A DNA stretch of 64,000 bases. Source: Clostridium sp. CF012 (GTDB lineage: Bacteria; Bacillota; Clostridia; Clostridiales; Clostridiaceae). The DNA lies in assembly GCF_018861755.1 (NCBI RefSeq), contig NZ_JAHLEF010000003.1:62001-126000 (forward strand), in the 5' to 3' direction. A program made the position numbers and the translations under genes. This document shows positions 9,922 to 18,260 of the stretch, in pieces (position 1 is the first letter of the stretch; every line of letters begins with the position of its first letter). The notes under the pieces were generated by a model. The model was not told the origin of the DNA. It saw nothing but the letters and a program-made list of their open reading frames with translations, and did not search any database.

Positions 9922-9957
9922 AACATTCTATAAAAACTATTGATTTTATAGAATGTT
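9922..9957. repeat. perfect 14-bp inverted repeat upstream of the lacI-type gene
   Basis: AACATTCTATAAAA and TTTTATAGAATGTT are separated by eight bases. There is no clear T run after it on the plus strand, and no gene ends nearby, so it is not an obvious terminator. It may be a regulator site or a 5' structure. Confidence 0.5.
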
Positions 9958-9984
9958 TGTTATATTATGAATTTATAGTATTTA

Positions 9985-10000
9985 TGTGTACCGGTTTCGT
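9985..10000. promoter_or_regulatory. predicted LacI-family operator, copy 1 (autoregulatory)
   Basis: TGTGTACCGGTTTCGT has a CCGG-centred dyad like LacI-family operators. The reverse complement shares AACCGGTACACA with the site at 11883-11898. It lies about 50 bases before the regulator's own ATG, in the position expected for autoregulation. Confidence 0.6.
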
Positions 10001-10046
10001 ATTTTGTTAACTGGTCCCGTTAATTGATTTACAGTAAGGAGATATT

Positions 10047-11069
10047 ATGGAAAAAGAAAGACATTTAACAACAATAATTGATGTGGCAAATGCAGCAGGA
10101 GTATCCAAAACCACTATATCAAGATATATAAATGGTAAATACGAATTTATGTCAAAGGATACAAGAAAACGAATACAAAGCGTTATAGAAGAACTTAAGT
10201 ATAGGCCAAGCAATGTTGCAAAGTCTTTAAAGTCTAAAAAAAGCGGGTTAATTGGAGTAATAATAGCAGATATAGCCAGTCAATTCTCATCAATATTACT
10301 TAAGGGAATTGGAGATACTTGCAAAGCTCATGGTTATCAAGTTGTTATATCTAATGTGGATAATGACCCAGATAAAGAAAGAGAGTATATTGAGTCTTTA
10401 ATGGATAATAAAGTTGAAGGAATTATTGTAAATACTACTGGATATAACGATGAATTTTTAGTTGAGGTTAATGAAACAAGGGTACCATTAGTACTAGCGG
10501 ACAGAACTATGGAGGACTTAAAAATAGACTCTGTTGCTATAAATAACTATAACATAACCTTTGATACAATAAAGCATTTAGTGGAAAAAGGTTATCGAAA
10601 CATTGCATTCTTCACTGAGGAGCCATGCGGGAATAGAGCCAGACATCTTAGGAGGAGTGGATACTTGGATGCCATGAAGCAATTACTAGATGTAGATGAT
10701 AATAGTCTAATATATACTATTGATTCAAAGGATGATAGTACGTCCATTAAAGCAATTGAAGAGTTTAATAATTTGTATAAACACGAACCTAAAGCTATAT
10801 TTACCATTAATGGAGTTGTTTTATTAAGCTTGCTACAAGGAATAAAAAAGTCCAAATATAAAATACCGGAAGATTTTTATGTATGTGGTTTTGAAGACTG
10901 GGGTTGGGCAACCCTTGTATATTCTGAAATGCCAGTTATTTCACACCATTCTTATGAAGTTGGTGTAGAATCCGCTAAGATGCTTATAAAAAGAATCACT
11001 GGAAAAAGTAAAGGCAAGCCAAAATACAAAGAGTTAGAGGCTAAGCTTATAATAGGAAATTCAAAATAA
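10047..11069 (+). CDS. LacI-family transcriptional regulator of the hydantoinase/hexulose-phosphate operon
   Basis: A 340-residue repressor. Residues 8-60 form the LacI HTH and hinge helix (TIIDVANAAGVSKTTISRYI, then RPSNVAKSLKS). Residues 65-335 are a periplasmic-binding-protein-like effector domain (LIGVIIADIASQFSS, EGIIVNTTG, DFYVCGFEDW). The HTH resembles that of KdgR-type regulators. AAGGAGATATT precedes ATG 10047. It is the first gene of a run of same-strand genes reaching 18207, and sites 9985-10000 and 11883-11898 are its likely operators. The inducer is probably a sugar acid or sugar phosphate made in the pathway, which is inference. Confidence 0.92.
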   Translation: MEKERHLTTIIDVANAAGVSKTTISRYINGKYEFMSKDTRKRIQSVIEELKYRPSNVAKSLKSKKSGLIGVIIADIASQFSSILLKGIGDTCKAHGYQVVISNVDNDPDKEREYIESLMDNKVEGIIVNTTGYNDEFLVEVNETRVPLVLADRTMEDLKIDSVAINNYNITFDTIKHLVEKGYRNIAFFTEEPCGNRARHLRRSGYLDAMKQLLDVDDNSLIYTIDSKDDSTSIKAIEEFNNLYKHEPKAIFTINGVVLLSLLQGIKKSKYKIPEDFYVCGFEDWGWATLVYSEMPVISHHSYEVGVESAKMLIKRITGKSKGKPKYKELEAKLIIGNSK

Positions 11070-11081
11070 CGGGGTGATAAT

Positions 11082-11834
11082 TTGCAAAAAAATAATATAG
11101 TAATAAATACCTTAGTATTCTTAGAAGATTTAAATAATGGAGTAAAACAATCAAAGTTATTAAAGGATATTCACGATTTAGGAATAAACAAAGTTGAGGT
11201 TAGACGTGAGTTTATAAAAGATTTTGAGACAGAACTTCTGGAAATAAGAGATATTTCAGAGGAGCTTCAAATGGAGATTTACTATTCAGTGCCAAGATAC
11301 TTATATGCGGGCGGTGAGTTAAATATTGATGAAATTGAAGAATCCTTTAAAGAAGCTGATAAGATGAATTGCAGAAATGTTAAATTCAATATTGGCGACT
11401 ATAATCATTTAAGTTCTGAAAACGTTTATATAATTAACTCACTTTGTGATAAATATTCAATAAAGCTTACTATAGAAAATGACCAGACTAAAGAAAATGG
11501 ACAAGTTAAAAAGATTCAAGAATTCTTACAGGATGCAGAAACATTTGGAATGAAAGTTAGCTGTACCTTTGATATAGGAAATTGGCTTTGGCAGAAGGAA
11601 GAACCAATAGAAAATGCATATAAACTAAAACCATACGTTACATATATACATTTAAAAGATGTTTATATGAAAGATAAGCCACAAGCAACGATATTAAATC
11701 AAGGTATAATACCTTGGATAAATATACTTCACATATTCGATAGAAAAATACCTGTAGCAATAGAATATCCCTGCTTCCCAGATACTCTTGCGGGATTGAA
11801 TAAAGAAATAAATAAGCTACAGGATATGAACTAA
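11082..11834 (+). CDS. sugar phosphate isomerase/epimerase-like TIM-barrel protein
   Basis: A 250-residue protein of the AP-endonuclease-2/xylose-isomerase-like TIM-barrel superfamily. It starts at TTG 11082 behind GGGGTGATAA, 12 bases after the regulator's stop. Metal-binding positions are visible: a Glu in LTIENDQ at about 128, Asp/His-rich FDIGNW at about 164 and YIHLKD at about 188, and Glu in AIEYP near the C-terminus. Relatives include L-ribulose-5-phosphate 3-epimerase (UlaE) and hydroxypyruvate isomerase. In this operon a 3-epimerisation or keto/aldo isomerisation of a sugar or sugar phosphate is likely; the exact substrate is unknown. Confidence 0.8.
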   Translation: MQKNNIVINTLVFLEDLNNGVKQSKLLKDIHDLGINKVEVRREFIKDFETELLEIRDISEELQMEIYYSVPRYLYAGGELNIDEIEESFKEADKMNCRNVKFNIGDYNHLSSENVYIINSLCDKYSIKLTIENDQTKENGQVKKIQEFLQDAETFGMKVSCTFDIGNWLWQKEEPIENAYKLKPYVTYIHLKDVYMKDKPQATILNQGIIPWINILHIFDRKIPVAIEYPCFPDTLAGLNKEINKLQDMN

Positions 11835-11882
11835 ACAAAACATCCCTAAATGCATTACGGAGGTGGTACAAAAGGCCCAACA

Positions 11883-11898
11883 TGTGAACCGGTACACA
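11883..11898. promoter_or_regulatory. predicted LacI-family operator, copy 2, over the permease promoter
   Basis: TGTGAACCGGTACACA is almost a perfect palindrome around CCGG. A TATAAT follows at 11901-11906, so the site overlaps a promoter for the permease gene at 11934. It shares its core with the site at 9985-10000. Confidence 0.7.
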
Positions 11899-11933
11899 AA
11901 TATAATGCAAGTGATAGAAGGAGGAATATTAAA

Positions 11934-13229
11934 ATGACTTTGCCAGTAATTATTGGAATTTTATTGTTAATATCTTATTTTGGATTGATTTATTTTGCTG
12001 CTAAGGGTGGCAATCTTATGCTAGGATTTTTAATCATGGCTGTCCTATGGGTGGCACTAGGTATGGTAGGGGGAGAGATTACTTGGGAAATAGCACAGAC
12101 TAAAGTATTCCAAGGCGGCCCTGAAAGTTGGGGTGCAACAGCAGTTATAGTTATTTTTGGTAGTTGGTTCGGTAGGGTTTTAGTTGAAACCGGGATTGCA
12201 TCTACTATCATAAGAAAAACTGTTGAGCTTGGCGGGGACAACCCTCTTGTTACAACTGTATTACTATCAATTGTAACTGGTCTTATTTTCACTAGTACTT
12301 TTGGAGCAGGTGCGGTTGTAGCAATAGGTGTTATAGTACTACCAATCCTTTTATCCTTAGGTGTCCCAAAGCCACTTGCTGTTAGTTCTTATTTAATGTC
12401 AGTTGGTTCTGGCATGTATGTAAACTTAGTTTTATTTAAACAAATGCAAGGACTTTTCGAAGGGTTCAAATATGATGTTAATTATTTAAAATTCGGATTT
12501 GCTGCAATGGGAGTTCAGTTATTAGTTGTAATAATTATGCTTGCTGTAAGACTTCGTAAAACTTCAGTGAATCATGCTTGGGCAGCTCAAAGCTCAAGTT
12601 CAAGTAGTTCACAGCATGTTCCAGCTATAGCATTAATAACTCCACTTATTCCAGTTATTTTAACTATAGTGTTTAAGTGGCAGTCAATACCTGCATTTAT
12701 AGTTGCGGTATTCTATGCATTATTTGTTTGTGGAAAGCTTAAATCTTTTAAAAACACAGAAAAAATCGTTACAAAGACTTTTTATGATGGCGTTCTAGAC
12801 GTTGCTTCATTACTTGGATTTTTATTTATACTTCCAATGTTTAACAAGGTTGCTGGCTTAGATGCTGTATTTTTTCAATCAATACTAGGTGGAATAATGC
12901 CAACTAGTGTAGTACTCCTTTGTATACTATTTGCCATTGCTGCACCACTGGGATTATTTAGAGGACCATTAACTGTATTTGGAGCGGGTTCTGCAACACT
13001 TGGAATATTAAATGCAATTGGAGTATTTACTCCCACATTATTATTCCCATTAATCTATATATCAACAATTACAATGAATATTTCAGCTTGTCCAACACAA
13101 TCTTGGAATTTATGGGCATTGAATTATTCAAAGGTTAGTGTAAAGGAATTCTTGAAATCAGGGGTTTTATGGGCATGGTTAATCTGTATTATAAACACAA
13201 TAATTGCATTTGTAATGTTTGGAGCTTAA
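11934..13229 (+). CDS. GntP/CitMHS-like permease for an organic or sugar acid
   Basis: A 431-residue integral membrane protein with about 11-12 hydrophobic segments. The start is ATG 11934, preceded by GAAGGAGGAA; a longer in-frame reading from 11850 would run over the operator and is rejected. Family-like features are the Gly-rich loop in segments 4-5 (FTSTFGAGAVVAIGVI), a Ser-rich cytoplasmic loop (about residue 218) and an ISACPTQSWN motif near the C-terminus. Gluconate and related permeases of the ion-transporter superfamily look like this. Being under the LacI operator, it probably imports the substrate of the operon. Confidence 0.75.
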   Translation: MTLPVIIGILLLISYFGLIYFAAKGGNLMLGFLIMAVLWVALGMVGGEITWEIAQTKVFQGGPESWGATAVIVIFGSWFGRVLVETGIASTIIRKTVELGGDNPLVTTVLLSIVTGLIFTSTFGAGAVVAIGVIVLPILLSLGVPKPLAVSSYLMSVGSGMYVNLVLFKQMQGLFEGFKYDVNYLKFGFAAMGVQLLVVIIMLAVRLRKTSVNHAWAAQSSSSSSSQHVPAIALITPLIPVILTIVFKWQSIPAFIVAVFYALFVCGKLKSFKNTEKIVTKTFYDGVLDVASLLGFLFILPMFNKVAGLDAVFFQSILGGIMPTSVVLLCILFAIAAPLGLFRGPLTVFGAGSATLGILNAIGVFTPTLLFPLIYISTITMNISACPTQSWNLWALNYSKVSVKEFLKSGVLWAWLICIINTIIAFVMFGA

Positions 13230-13253
13230 AAAGTATTTTATAATATTTATATA

Positions 13254-13277
13254 GTCTGCAGAAGAAATTCTGTAGAC
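13254..13277 (+). terminator. intercistronic hairpin between permease and hydantoinase genes
   Basis: GTCTGCAGAA and TTCTGTAGAC pair around a GAAA loop, one of the most stable tetraloops. Only a weak T stretch follows. It probably stabilises or attenuates rather than ends the transcript. Confidence 0.5.
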
Positions 13278-13313
13278 CAGTTTTAAAATAAAGGATTTTA
13301 GGAGGAAACAACC

Positions 13314-15449
13314 ATGACAAAAAGATTAGTTAGAGTTGGAATCGACGTAGGAGGTACCCATACAAAGGCAGTTGCTATAGACAATGATACTCATGAGATT
13401 ATAGGGAAAGCATCTGTTATGACATCTCATAATCATGAATTAGGAGTTTCCGCTGGCGTTATAGAATGTTTTGAAAAATGCCTTAATGCCAACAATATTC
13501 ATCCAGATGAAGTTATTTTTATAGCACATAGCACAACTCAAGCAACTAATGCATTACTAGAGGGAGACGTTGCAGATGTTGGAATTATAGGAATGGGAGC
13601 AGGTGGCCTTGAGGGTTACTTATCTAAAAAACAAACAAGAATTGCTGATATTGATTTAGGAACAGGTAAGATTATTAAAGTACACCATACTTATTTAAAA
13701 AAGAAGAACATAAATACTGAAACTATAACAAATGCAATTAAAGAGCTAATAGGTCAAGGTTCTAGTGTTATTGTTGCTTCTAAGGCTTTTGGAGTTGATG
13801 ATATTAGCGAAGAACAACAAGTTCAAGCAGTTGCCGAAAAAATAAATGTTCCCGTAAGCGTTGCCTCAGAAATAAGTAAACTTTATGGATTGACAAGAAG
13901 AACAAGAACTGCAGCCATCAACGCAAGTATTCTTCCCAAAATGCTAGAAACTGCTATAAGTACAGAAAGTAGCGTTAGGAAGGCAGGAATAAAAGTTCCC
14001 CTTATGATAATGCGTGGAGACGGCGGAGTTATGGATATTTCAGAGATGAAAAAACGTCCAGTGCTTACAATGTTATCTGGACCAGCAGCCAGCGTAGTTG
14101 GTGCTCTTATGTATTTAAGAGCTTCAAATGGTGTTTACTTTGAAGTAGGAGGAACAAGCACAAATATTGGTGTTATTAAAAATGGTAGACCTGCCGTTGA
14201 TTATTCTATAGTAGGAGGACATGCTACTTACATAAGCTCTCTTGACGTACGAGTTCTTGGTATTGCTGGAGGTAGTATGGTAAGAGCTAATACTACTGGA
14301 ATAGTGGATGTAGGTCCAAGAAGTGCTCATATAGCAGGTATGGAATATTCTGTATATACTCCTGAGGATGAGATTGTAGATCCACAATTAGAATTCTTTT
14401 CACCTAAGAAAGGTGACCCAGCGGATTATGTAGCTATAAAATTAAAAAGTGGAAAAAGAATAACAATTACTAATAGCTGTGCAGCAAATGTGTTAGGCAT
14501 TGTAAAACCAGAGGATTTTTCATATGGAAATGTAAAATCTGCTGTAAAGGCTATGGAGCCTTTAGCAAAGCATCTTGGAATATCAGTTGAAGAAGTTGCA
14601 AAACAGATTCTAAAGAAATCCTTTGAAAAGATTAAACCAGTCATTGAAGGTCTTGCTGAAAAATATAAACTTGAAAAAGACCAGATTTCATTAGTTGGTG
14701 TGGGTGGCGGTGCCGCAGCATTACTTCCATATACGGCTAAGAATATGGGTTTAGAATATAGTATACCTGAAAATGCAGAAGTAATATCCTCTATAGGAGT
14801 TGCGCTTGCTATGATAAGAGATGTTGTTGAGAGAGTTATACCGAGTCCCACAAGTAAAGATATCGCTGATATTAAAAAGGAAGTAGCAAATTTGGCAATT
14901 GCTAGTGGTGCTGTTCCAGATACTATAGAGGTTCAAATTGAAATTGATCCTCAAACTTCAAAAATAACAGCCATAGCATTAGGTTCTACAGAAGTTCAAA
15001 CTACTGACTTACTAAAAAAATGTACGGAGGAGGAAGCTAAAGAGCTTGCTGCTAAATCTATCGGTTTGCCAATTGACAAAGTAAAACTTGAATGCAAAAA
15101 TAATGTATTCTATGTCTTCTCTGGAGTAAAGGATGTAAAGTCAGAAAAAATACAAATTAGAGTTGTTGATAAGAAGGGCTTTATCAAAATTCAAAGAGGC
15201 GATGGCATAGGAATCAAATGCACGGTAAAGGATATTGAGAATGCTATAGATGAAATGTGGGATAACCTTTCAGTTTATAAGAGCGATATGAGGCTTACAC
15301 CAGATGTTTATCTGTGTATTGGAGGGAAAGTACTGGACTATTCAGGAATGACCAGCACTGAGCAATTATATATGATTATTGAAACGGAGACTACGCTTTT
15401 AGACCCAGATGAAAATGTTATAATTGTCGGGGCAAAGAATGACTTATGA
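13314..15449 (+). CDS. hydantoinase/oxoprolinase (HyuA)-like ATPase
   Basis: A 711-residue protein of the hydantoinase/oxoprolinase HyuA family with the ASKHA (actin-like) fold. Seen: phosphate-1 motif RVGIDVGGTHTKAVAID at residue 7; HSTTQATNALLEGD; MRGDGGVMDI; the Gly-rich phosphate-2 motif FEVGGTSTNIGV at about 276; and a second Gly-rich LVGVGGGAAALLP at about 461. About 180 further residues form a C-terminal beta-rich domain. Family enzymes use ATP to open lactam-like or imide-like rings or to carboxylate ketones, generally with a HyuB partner. No hyuB is present here, and the neighbours are sugar-phosphate enzymes, so the reaction may be quite different. AGGAGGAAAC precedes the ATG; its stop overlaps the next gene's ATG by four bases. 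Confidence 0.85.
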   Translation: MTKRLVRVGIDVGGTHTKAVAIDNDTHEIIGKASVMTSHNHELGVSAGVIECFEKCLNANNIHPDEVIFIAHSTTQATNALLEGDVADVGIIGMGAGGLEGYLSKKQTRIADIDLGTGKIIKVHHTYLKKKNINTETITNAIKELIGQGSSVIVASKAFGVDDISEEQQVQAVAEKINVPVSVASEISKLYGLTRRTRTAAINASILPKMLETAISTESSVRKAGIKVPLMIMRGDGGVMDISEMKKRPVLTMLSGPAASVVGALMYLRASNGVYFEVGGTSTNIGVIKNGRPAVDYSIVGGHATYISSLDVRVLGIAGGSMVRANTTGIVDVGPRSAHIAGMEYSVYTPEDEIVDPQLEFFSPKKGDPADYVAIKLKSGKRITITNSCAANVLGIVKPEDFSYGNVKSAVKAMEPLAKHLGISVEEVAKQILKKSFEKIKPVIEGLAEKYKLEKDQISLVGVGGGAAALLPYTAKNMGLEYSIPENAEVISSIGVALAMIRDVVERVIPSPTSKDIADIKKEVANLAIASGAVPDTIEVQIEIDPQTSKITAIALGSTEVQTTDLLKKCTEEEAKELAAKSIGLPIDKVKLECKNNVFYVFSGVKDVKSEKIQIRVVDKKGFIKIQRGDGIGIKCTVKDIENAIDEMWDNLSVYKSDMRLTPDVYLCIGGKVLDYSGMTSTEQLYMIIETETTLLDPDENVIIVGAKNDL

Positions 15450-16111
15450 TAAAGGATTTAATAAGAGAGTTAAAAACTGTAGATAAAAATATATGGGGAT
15501 TATATACTTTTAAGAGAGATCCTTTGTGTAGTAAAGTAACTGGTAAAGAAAAAGATGATATGATTAAGAAGGCTAATGAGTGTGGTCGCCTGGAAGCTAT
15601 AGATCTTAAGGAGAAATATGGAACAAAGAATTGTCGCCAGTATGCCCAGCAGCTTGGGTTAATTATTTCTGAAATAGAGGAAACTAATGCCAATGATTAT
15701 ATTCTATTTGCTAAATTTAACTCGCCGAATAAGATATCTATCAATATAAATAATATTAAAAAAGCAGAAGAAATAGTCGAAAAAGAAAATCTTAATCTGC
15801 TAATTGATGAAGTGAAAATAGAAGCGATATTAATAGCCCATGAAATGTTTCACTTCATTGAGGGTAAAAACAAAGAAATATATACAAATAGTACAAAAAT
15901 AAGGTTGTGGAAATTAGGTCCTATAAAATACAATTCAGGCTTAATAGCGCTAGGGGAAATTGCAGCTATGGCTTTTGCTAAAGAATTGCTGCAAATCTCT
16001 TACTATCCTAATCTATTTGATATACTGCTCCTATATCCCCATGATGAGAAAAGAGCAAAAATGTTATATGATGAAGTACTCGCAATGAAAGGATCTGATA
16101 ACAATGTCTGA
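15446..16111 (+). CDS. HExxH zincin-like protein of unknown function in the hydantoinase operon
   Basis: A 221-residue soluble protein with the metallopeptidase signature AHEMFHFIE (His132, Glu133, His136). A downstream Glu171 in LGEIAAMAFAKEL is spaced as the third zinc ligand of gluzincins. N-terminal residues 1-70 are basic and helical with two Cys. There is no signal peptide, so it works inside the cell. Translation is coupled: its ATG overlaps the hydantoinase stop (ATGA), and its 3' end overlaps the kinase start by eight bases. I do not recognise a named family. It could be a dedicated processing peptidase or a hydrolase on a small substrate. Confidence 0.7.
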   Translation: MIKDLIRELKTVDKNIWGLYTFKRDPLCSKVTGKEKDDMIKKANECGRLEAIDLKEKYGTKNCRQYAQQLGLIISEIEETNANDYILFAKFNSPNKISININNIKKAEEIVEKENLNLLIDEVKIEAILIAHEMFHFIEGKNKEIYTNSTKIRLWKLGPIKYNSGLIALGEIAAMAFAKELLQISYYPNLFDILLLYPHDEKRAKMLYDEVLAMKGSDNNV

Positions 16112-17039
16112 AATTATATTAATAGGTGAACCTATGGCAATGTTTATAGCTGACACTGTTGGCAACCTGGAAGATGTTGAAAAGTTCACAAAATCTTTAG
16201 CAGGAGCTGAAGTTGGTGTGTGCATTGGCTTAAAAAGATTGGGTTATGATGTTAGCTATGTCACAAAGCTTGGACTAGACCCTTTTGGAAAATATATAAA
16301 GAATTTTTTAATAAATGAGTCCATTGATATAAGTTTTATAACTTTTGATGCAAAATTTCCCACCGGTTTTCAAATGAAAAGCAAGACTGAGGTTGGAGAT
16401 CCTGAGGTTGTATACTTTAGAAAAGGCAGTGCAGCATCACATATTACAAAAGAGGATATTAAAAAAATAGATTTAGATGGAGTTAGACATATTCATGTTA
16501 CTGGAATACCTCCAGCATTATCTGATAGCTGCCGAGAAGCGACCTATGAATTAATAAGTAGAGGAAAAGGAAAGGGAATATTTGTAACTTTTGATCCCAA
16601 TTTAAGACCTGCTCTTTGGGATAGTAAAGAGGAAATGGTTAGAGTAATTAATGATATTGCATCAAAATGTGATATGGTACTTCCAGGTGTTGCAGAAGGA
16701 TTAACGCTAACAGGAAGCGACGACCCAAATAAAATTGCAGACTTTTATTTAACCCTTGGAGTTAAGACTGTAATTATAAAAATTGGGGATAAGGGAGCAT
16801 TTGTAAAAACTCAAAATGAGTCATACACAGTCCCTGGGTATAAGGTTGAGAAAGTAGTAGACACTGTTGGAGCTGGGGATGGATTTGCTGTTGGTATAAT
16901 AAGTGGGCTTTTAGAAAATTTACCACTTAAAGTAGCAGTAGCAAGGGGTAATGCTATAGGTTCCTTACAGGTAATGGTACCCGGTGATAATGAGGGTATG
17001 CCGAGTCGTGAAGAACTTCAGGAATACATGCAACACTAA
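16104..17039 (+). CDS. PfkB-family sugar kinase (2-keto-3-deoxygluconate kinase-like)
   Basis: A 311-residue ribokinase-fold kinase that would phosphorylate the operon's sugar or sugar acid. Motifs: LIGEPMAMF at the N-terminus; the substrate-lid region TGFQMKSKTE with VYFRKGSAAS, which is typical of KDG/tagatose-type kinases; FDPNLRPALW; and the PfkB signature 2 with catalytic Asp in DTVGAGDGFAVG at about residue 252. The ATG at 16104 lies inside the zincin gene's 3' end, so the two are translationally coupled. The next gene starts 13 bases after the stop. Specificity for a keto-deoxy acid is only suggested by motif resemblance. Confidence 0.88.
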   Translation: MSEIILIGEPMAMFIADTVGNLEDVEKFTKSLAGAEVGVCIGLKRLGYDVSYVTKLGLDPFGKYIKNFLINESIDISFITFDAKFPTGFQMKSKTEVGDPEVVYFRKGSAASHITKEDIKKIDLDGVRHIHVTGIPPALSDSCREATYELISRGKGKGIFVTFDPNLRPALWDSKEEMVRVINDIASKCDMVLPGVAEGLTLTGSDDPNKIADFYLTLGVKTVIIKIGDKGAFVKTQNESYTVPGYKVEKVVDTVGAGDGFAVGIISGLLENLPLKVAVARGNAIGSLQVMVPGDNEGMPSREELQEYMQH

Positions 17040-17052
17040 GAGGTGGAAAAAT

Positions 17053-17667
17053 ATGAAAATACAACTTGCAATTGATAGAGTAAGTATTGAAAAAGCTAAG
17101 GAAATATCAAGAGAAGCTAGTCCCTACATAGATATAATTGAAGTTGGAACAGCATTAATAAAAGACTTTGGTATTGTATCAATTAAAGAAATTAAGGAAG
17201 CTTTTCCAAATAAGATTATCTTGGCTGATATGAAAACAATTGATGAAGGTGCTTATGAATTTAAAGCGGCTTTTAATAGTGGTGCAGACATTGCTACAGT
17301 TATGGGAGCAGCTTCCGTTAATACCCTGGAAGCTTGCTATAAAGTTGCCCAGGATTTCGGTAAATTCATGATGATAGATCTTTTAGAGGTAGGTTATGAA
17401 AAAATAAATATGTTAACAAGTTTTTCTGATGCGATCTTTTGCATCCACTCCCCCTCTGATGGAGGAGAACAAGATCTAACTGCTCTTCTAAAAGAATTCA
17501 AGGAAAAGTTCCCTAAAATCAGCAAAGTTGCTGTAGCTGGTGGTATAAATTATCAGACTATAACTACTATCAAGGAAGCAAATGTGGATATTGTGATAAT
17601 CGGAGGAGCCATAACAAAGGCTGATAACATAGGGAAGGCAGCTAAAAAGTTTAAGGAGATGATATAA
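17053..17667 (+). CDS. hxlA: 3-hexulose-6-phosphate synthase-like (OMP decarboxylase superfamily)
   Basis: A 204-residue beta/alpha barrel starting at ATG 17053 behind AGGTGG; a longer reading from 16984 overlaps the kinase and has no site. The active-site signature ADMKTIDEG (Asp-x-Lys-Thr-x-Asp), GADIATVMGAA, IDLLEV, IHSPSDGG and the phosphate-binding VAVAGGI ... VIIGGAITKADN match hexulose-6-phosphate synthase. This enzyme joins ribulose-5-phosphate and formaldehyde or runs in reverse. The related 3-keto-L-gulonate-6-phosphate decarboxylase shares the fold and is the main alternative. Pairing with hxlB next door supports the synthase/isomerase couple. The reaction direction in vivo is not known. 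Confidence 0.82.
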   Translation: MKIQLAIDRVSIEKAKEISREASPYIDIIEVGTALIKDFGIVSIKEIKEAFPNKIILADMKTIDEGAYEFKAAFNSGADIATVMGAASVNTLEACYKVAQDFGKFMMIDLLEVGYEKINMLTSFSDAIFCIHSPSDGGEQDLTALLKEFKEKFPKISKVAVAGGINYQTITTIKEANVDIVIIGGAITKADNIGKAAKKFKEMI

Positions 17668-18207
17668 GTGGATACTTTAAATATTATAGTCGATGAAATA
17701 AGCTCTGTATTATTAAAGGTAGATAGGAAGCAGCTTGAAGAGGTTGTAAATTCTATAAGTAAGGATACAAGGATATTTGTAGATGGAGAAGGCCGATCAG
17801 GACTTATGGGAAAAGGCTTTGCCATGAGACTTATGCATTTAGGCTATAGCGTATATGTAGTGGGTGAAACCATAACTCCAGCAGTAGCCAAAAATGATAT
17901 ATATTTCGCTATTTCTGGATCTGGTGAAAGTGGAAACGTAGTTTTAAATACAAAAAAAGCTAAAGAGAAAGGCTGTACTATAATAGCTGTTACAAGCAAA
18001 GTACAATCCAGTATTGCCTCTTTAGCCCATAAGTTAATTGTGGTGCCTGGCACTACAAAAGGCGATAATGGAGAAGGAAGAAAATCTGTTCAGTTGTTAA
18101 GCTCTTTATTTGACCAAACTATTCATATAGTTCTAGATGCTTTATGTTTGATGCTAAGCAAAAAAGATAATATTTCAAATAATGAAGCTACAGCTAAGCA
18201 TTGGTAG
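17668..18207 (+). CDS. hxlB: 6-phospho-3-hexuloisomerase-like SIS-domain protein
   Basis: A 179-residue SIS-fold isomerase starting at GTG 17668, which touches the hxlA stop codon; AAGGAG lies nine bases upstream. Motifs typical of 6-phospho-3-hexuloisomerase: EGRSGLMGKGFAMRLMHLGY (sugar-phosphate loop), VVGETITPA, AISGSGESGN and a C-terminal segment ending near KHW. It should interconvert 3-hexulose-6-phosphate and fructose-6-phosphate, feeding glycolysis or the pentose pool. It is the last gene of the operon and is followed by a strong terminator. Confidence 0.87.
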   Translation: MDTLNIIVDEISSVLLKVDRKQLEEVVNSISKDTRIFVDGEGRSGLMGKGFAMRLMHLGYSVYVVGETITPAVAKNDIYFAISGSGESGNVVLNTKKAKEKGCTIIAVTSKVQSSIASLAHKLIVVPGTTKGDNGEGRKSVQLLSSLFDQTIHIVLDALCLMLSKKDNISNNEATAKHW

Positions 18208-18224
18208 GTTAAAGGTCATAAAAA

Positions 18225-18260
18225 TACATCCATGATATTTATAACATCATGGATGTGTTT
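18225..18260. terminator. bidirectional terminator between hxlB and the convergent kinase
   Basis: ACATCCATGAT and ATCATGGATGT form an 11-bp stem with a nine-base loop, with T-rich flanks on both strands. Confidence 0.85.

Larger units (their letters stand above)
9709..10046. other. divergent intergenic region with hairpin and operator
   Basis: About 340 bases between the chemoreceptor gene and the lacI-type gene. It holds a perfect 14-bp inverted repeat at 9922-9957 and the operator at 9985-10000. TTAAC and GTTAA flank TGGTCCC at about 10007-10023, a possible second, weaker operator. No small gene seen. Confidence 0.5.

Noticed and set aside
9922-9957. Perfect inverted repeat read as a terminator of the chemoreceptor gene
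   Set aside because: The chemoreceptor gene starts, rather than ends, on this side, and no T run follows, so it is listed as a repeat of unknown role.
14426-14851. 141-codon open frame opposite the hydantoinase-like gene
   Set aside because: Antisense shadow; the plus-strand frame has clear family motifs throughout.
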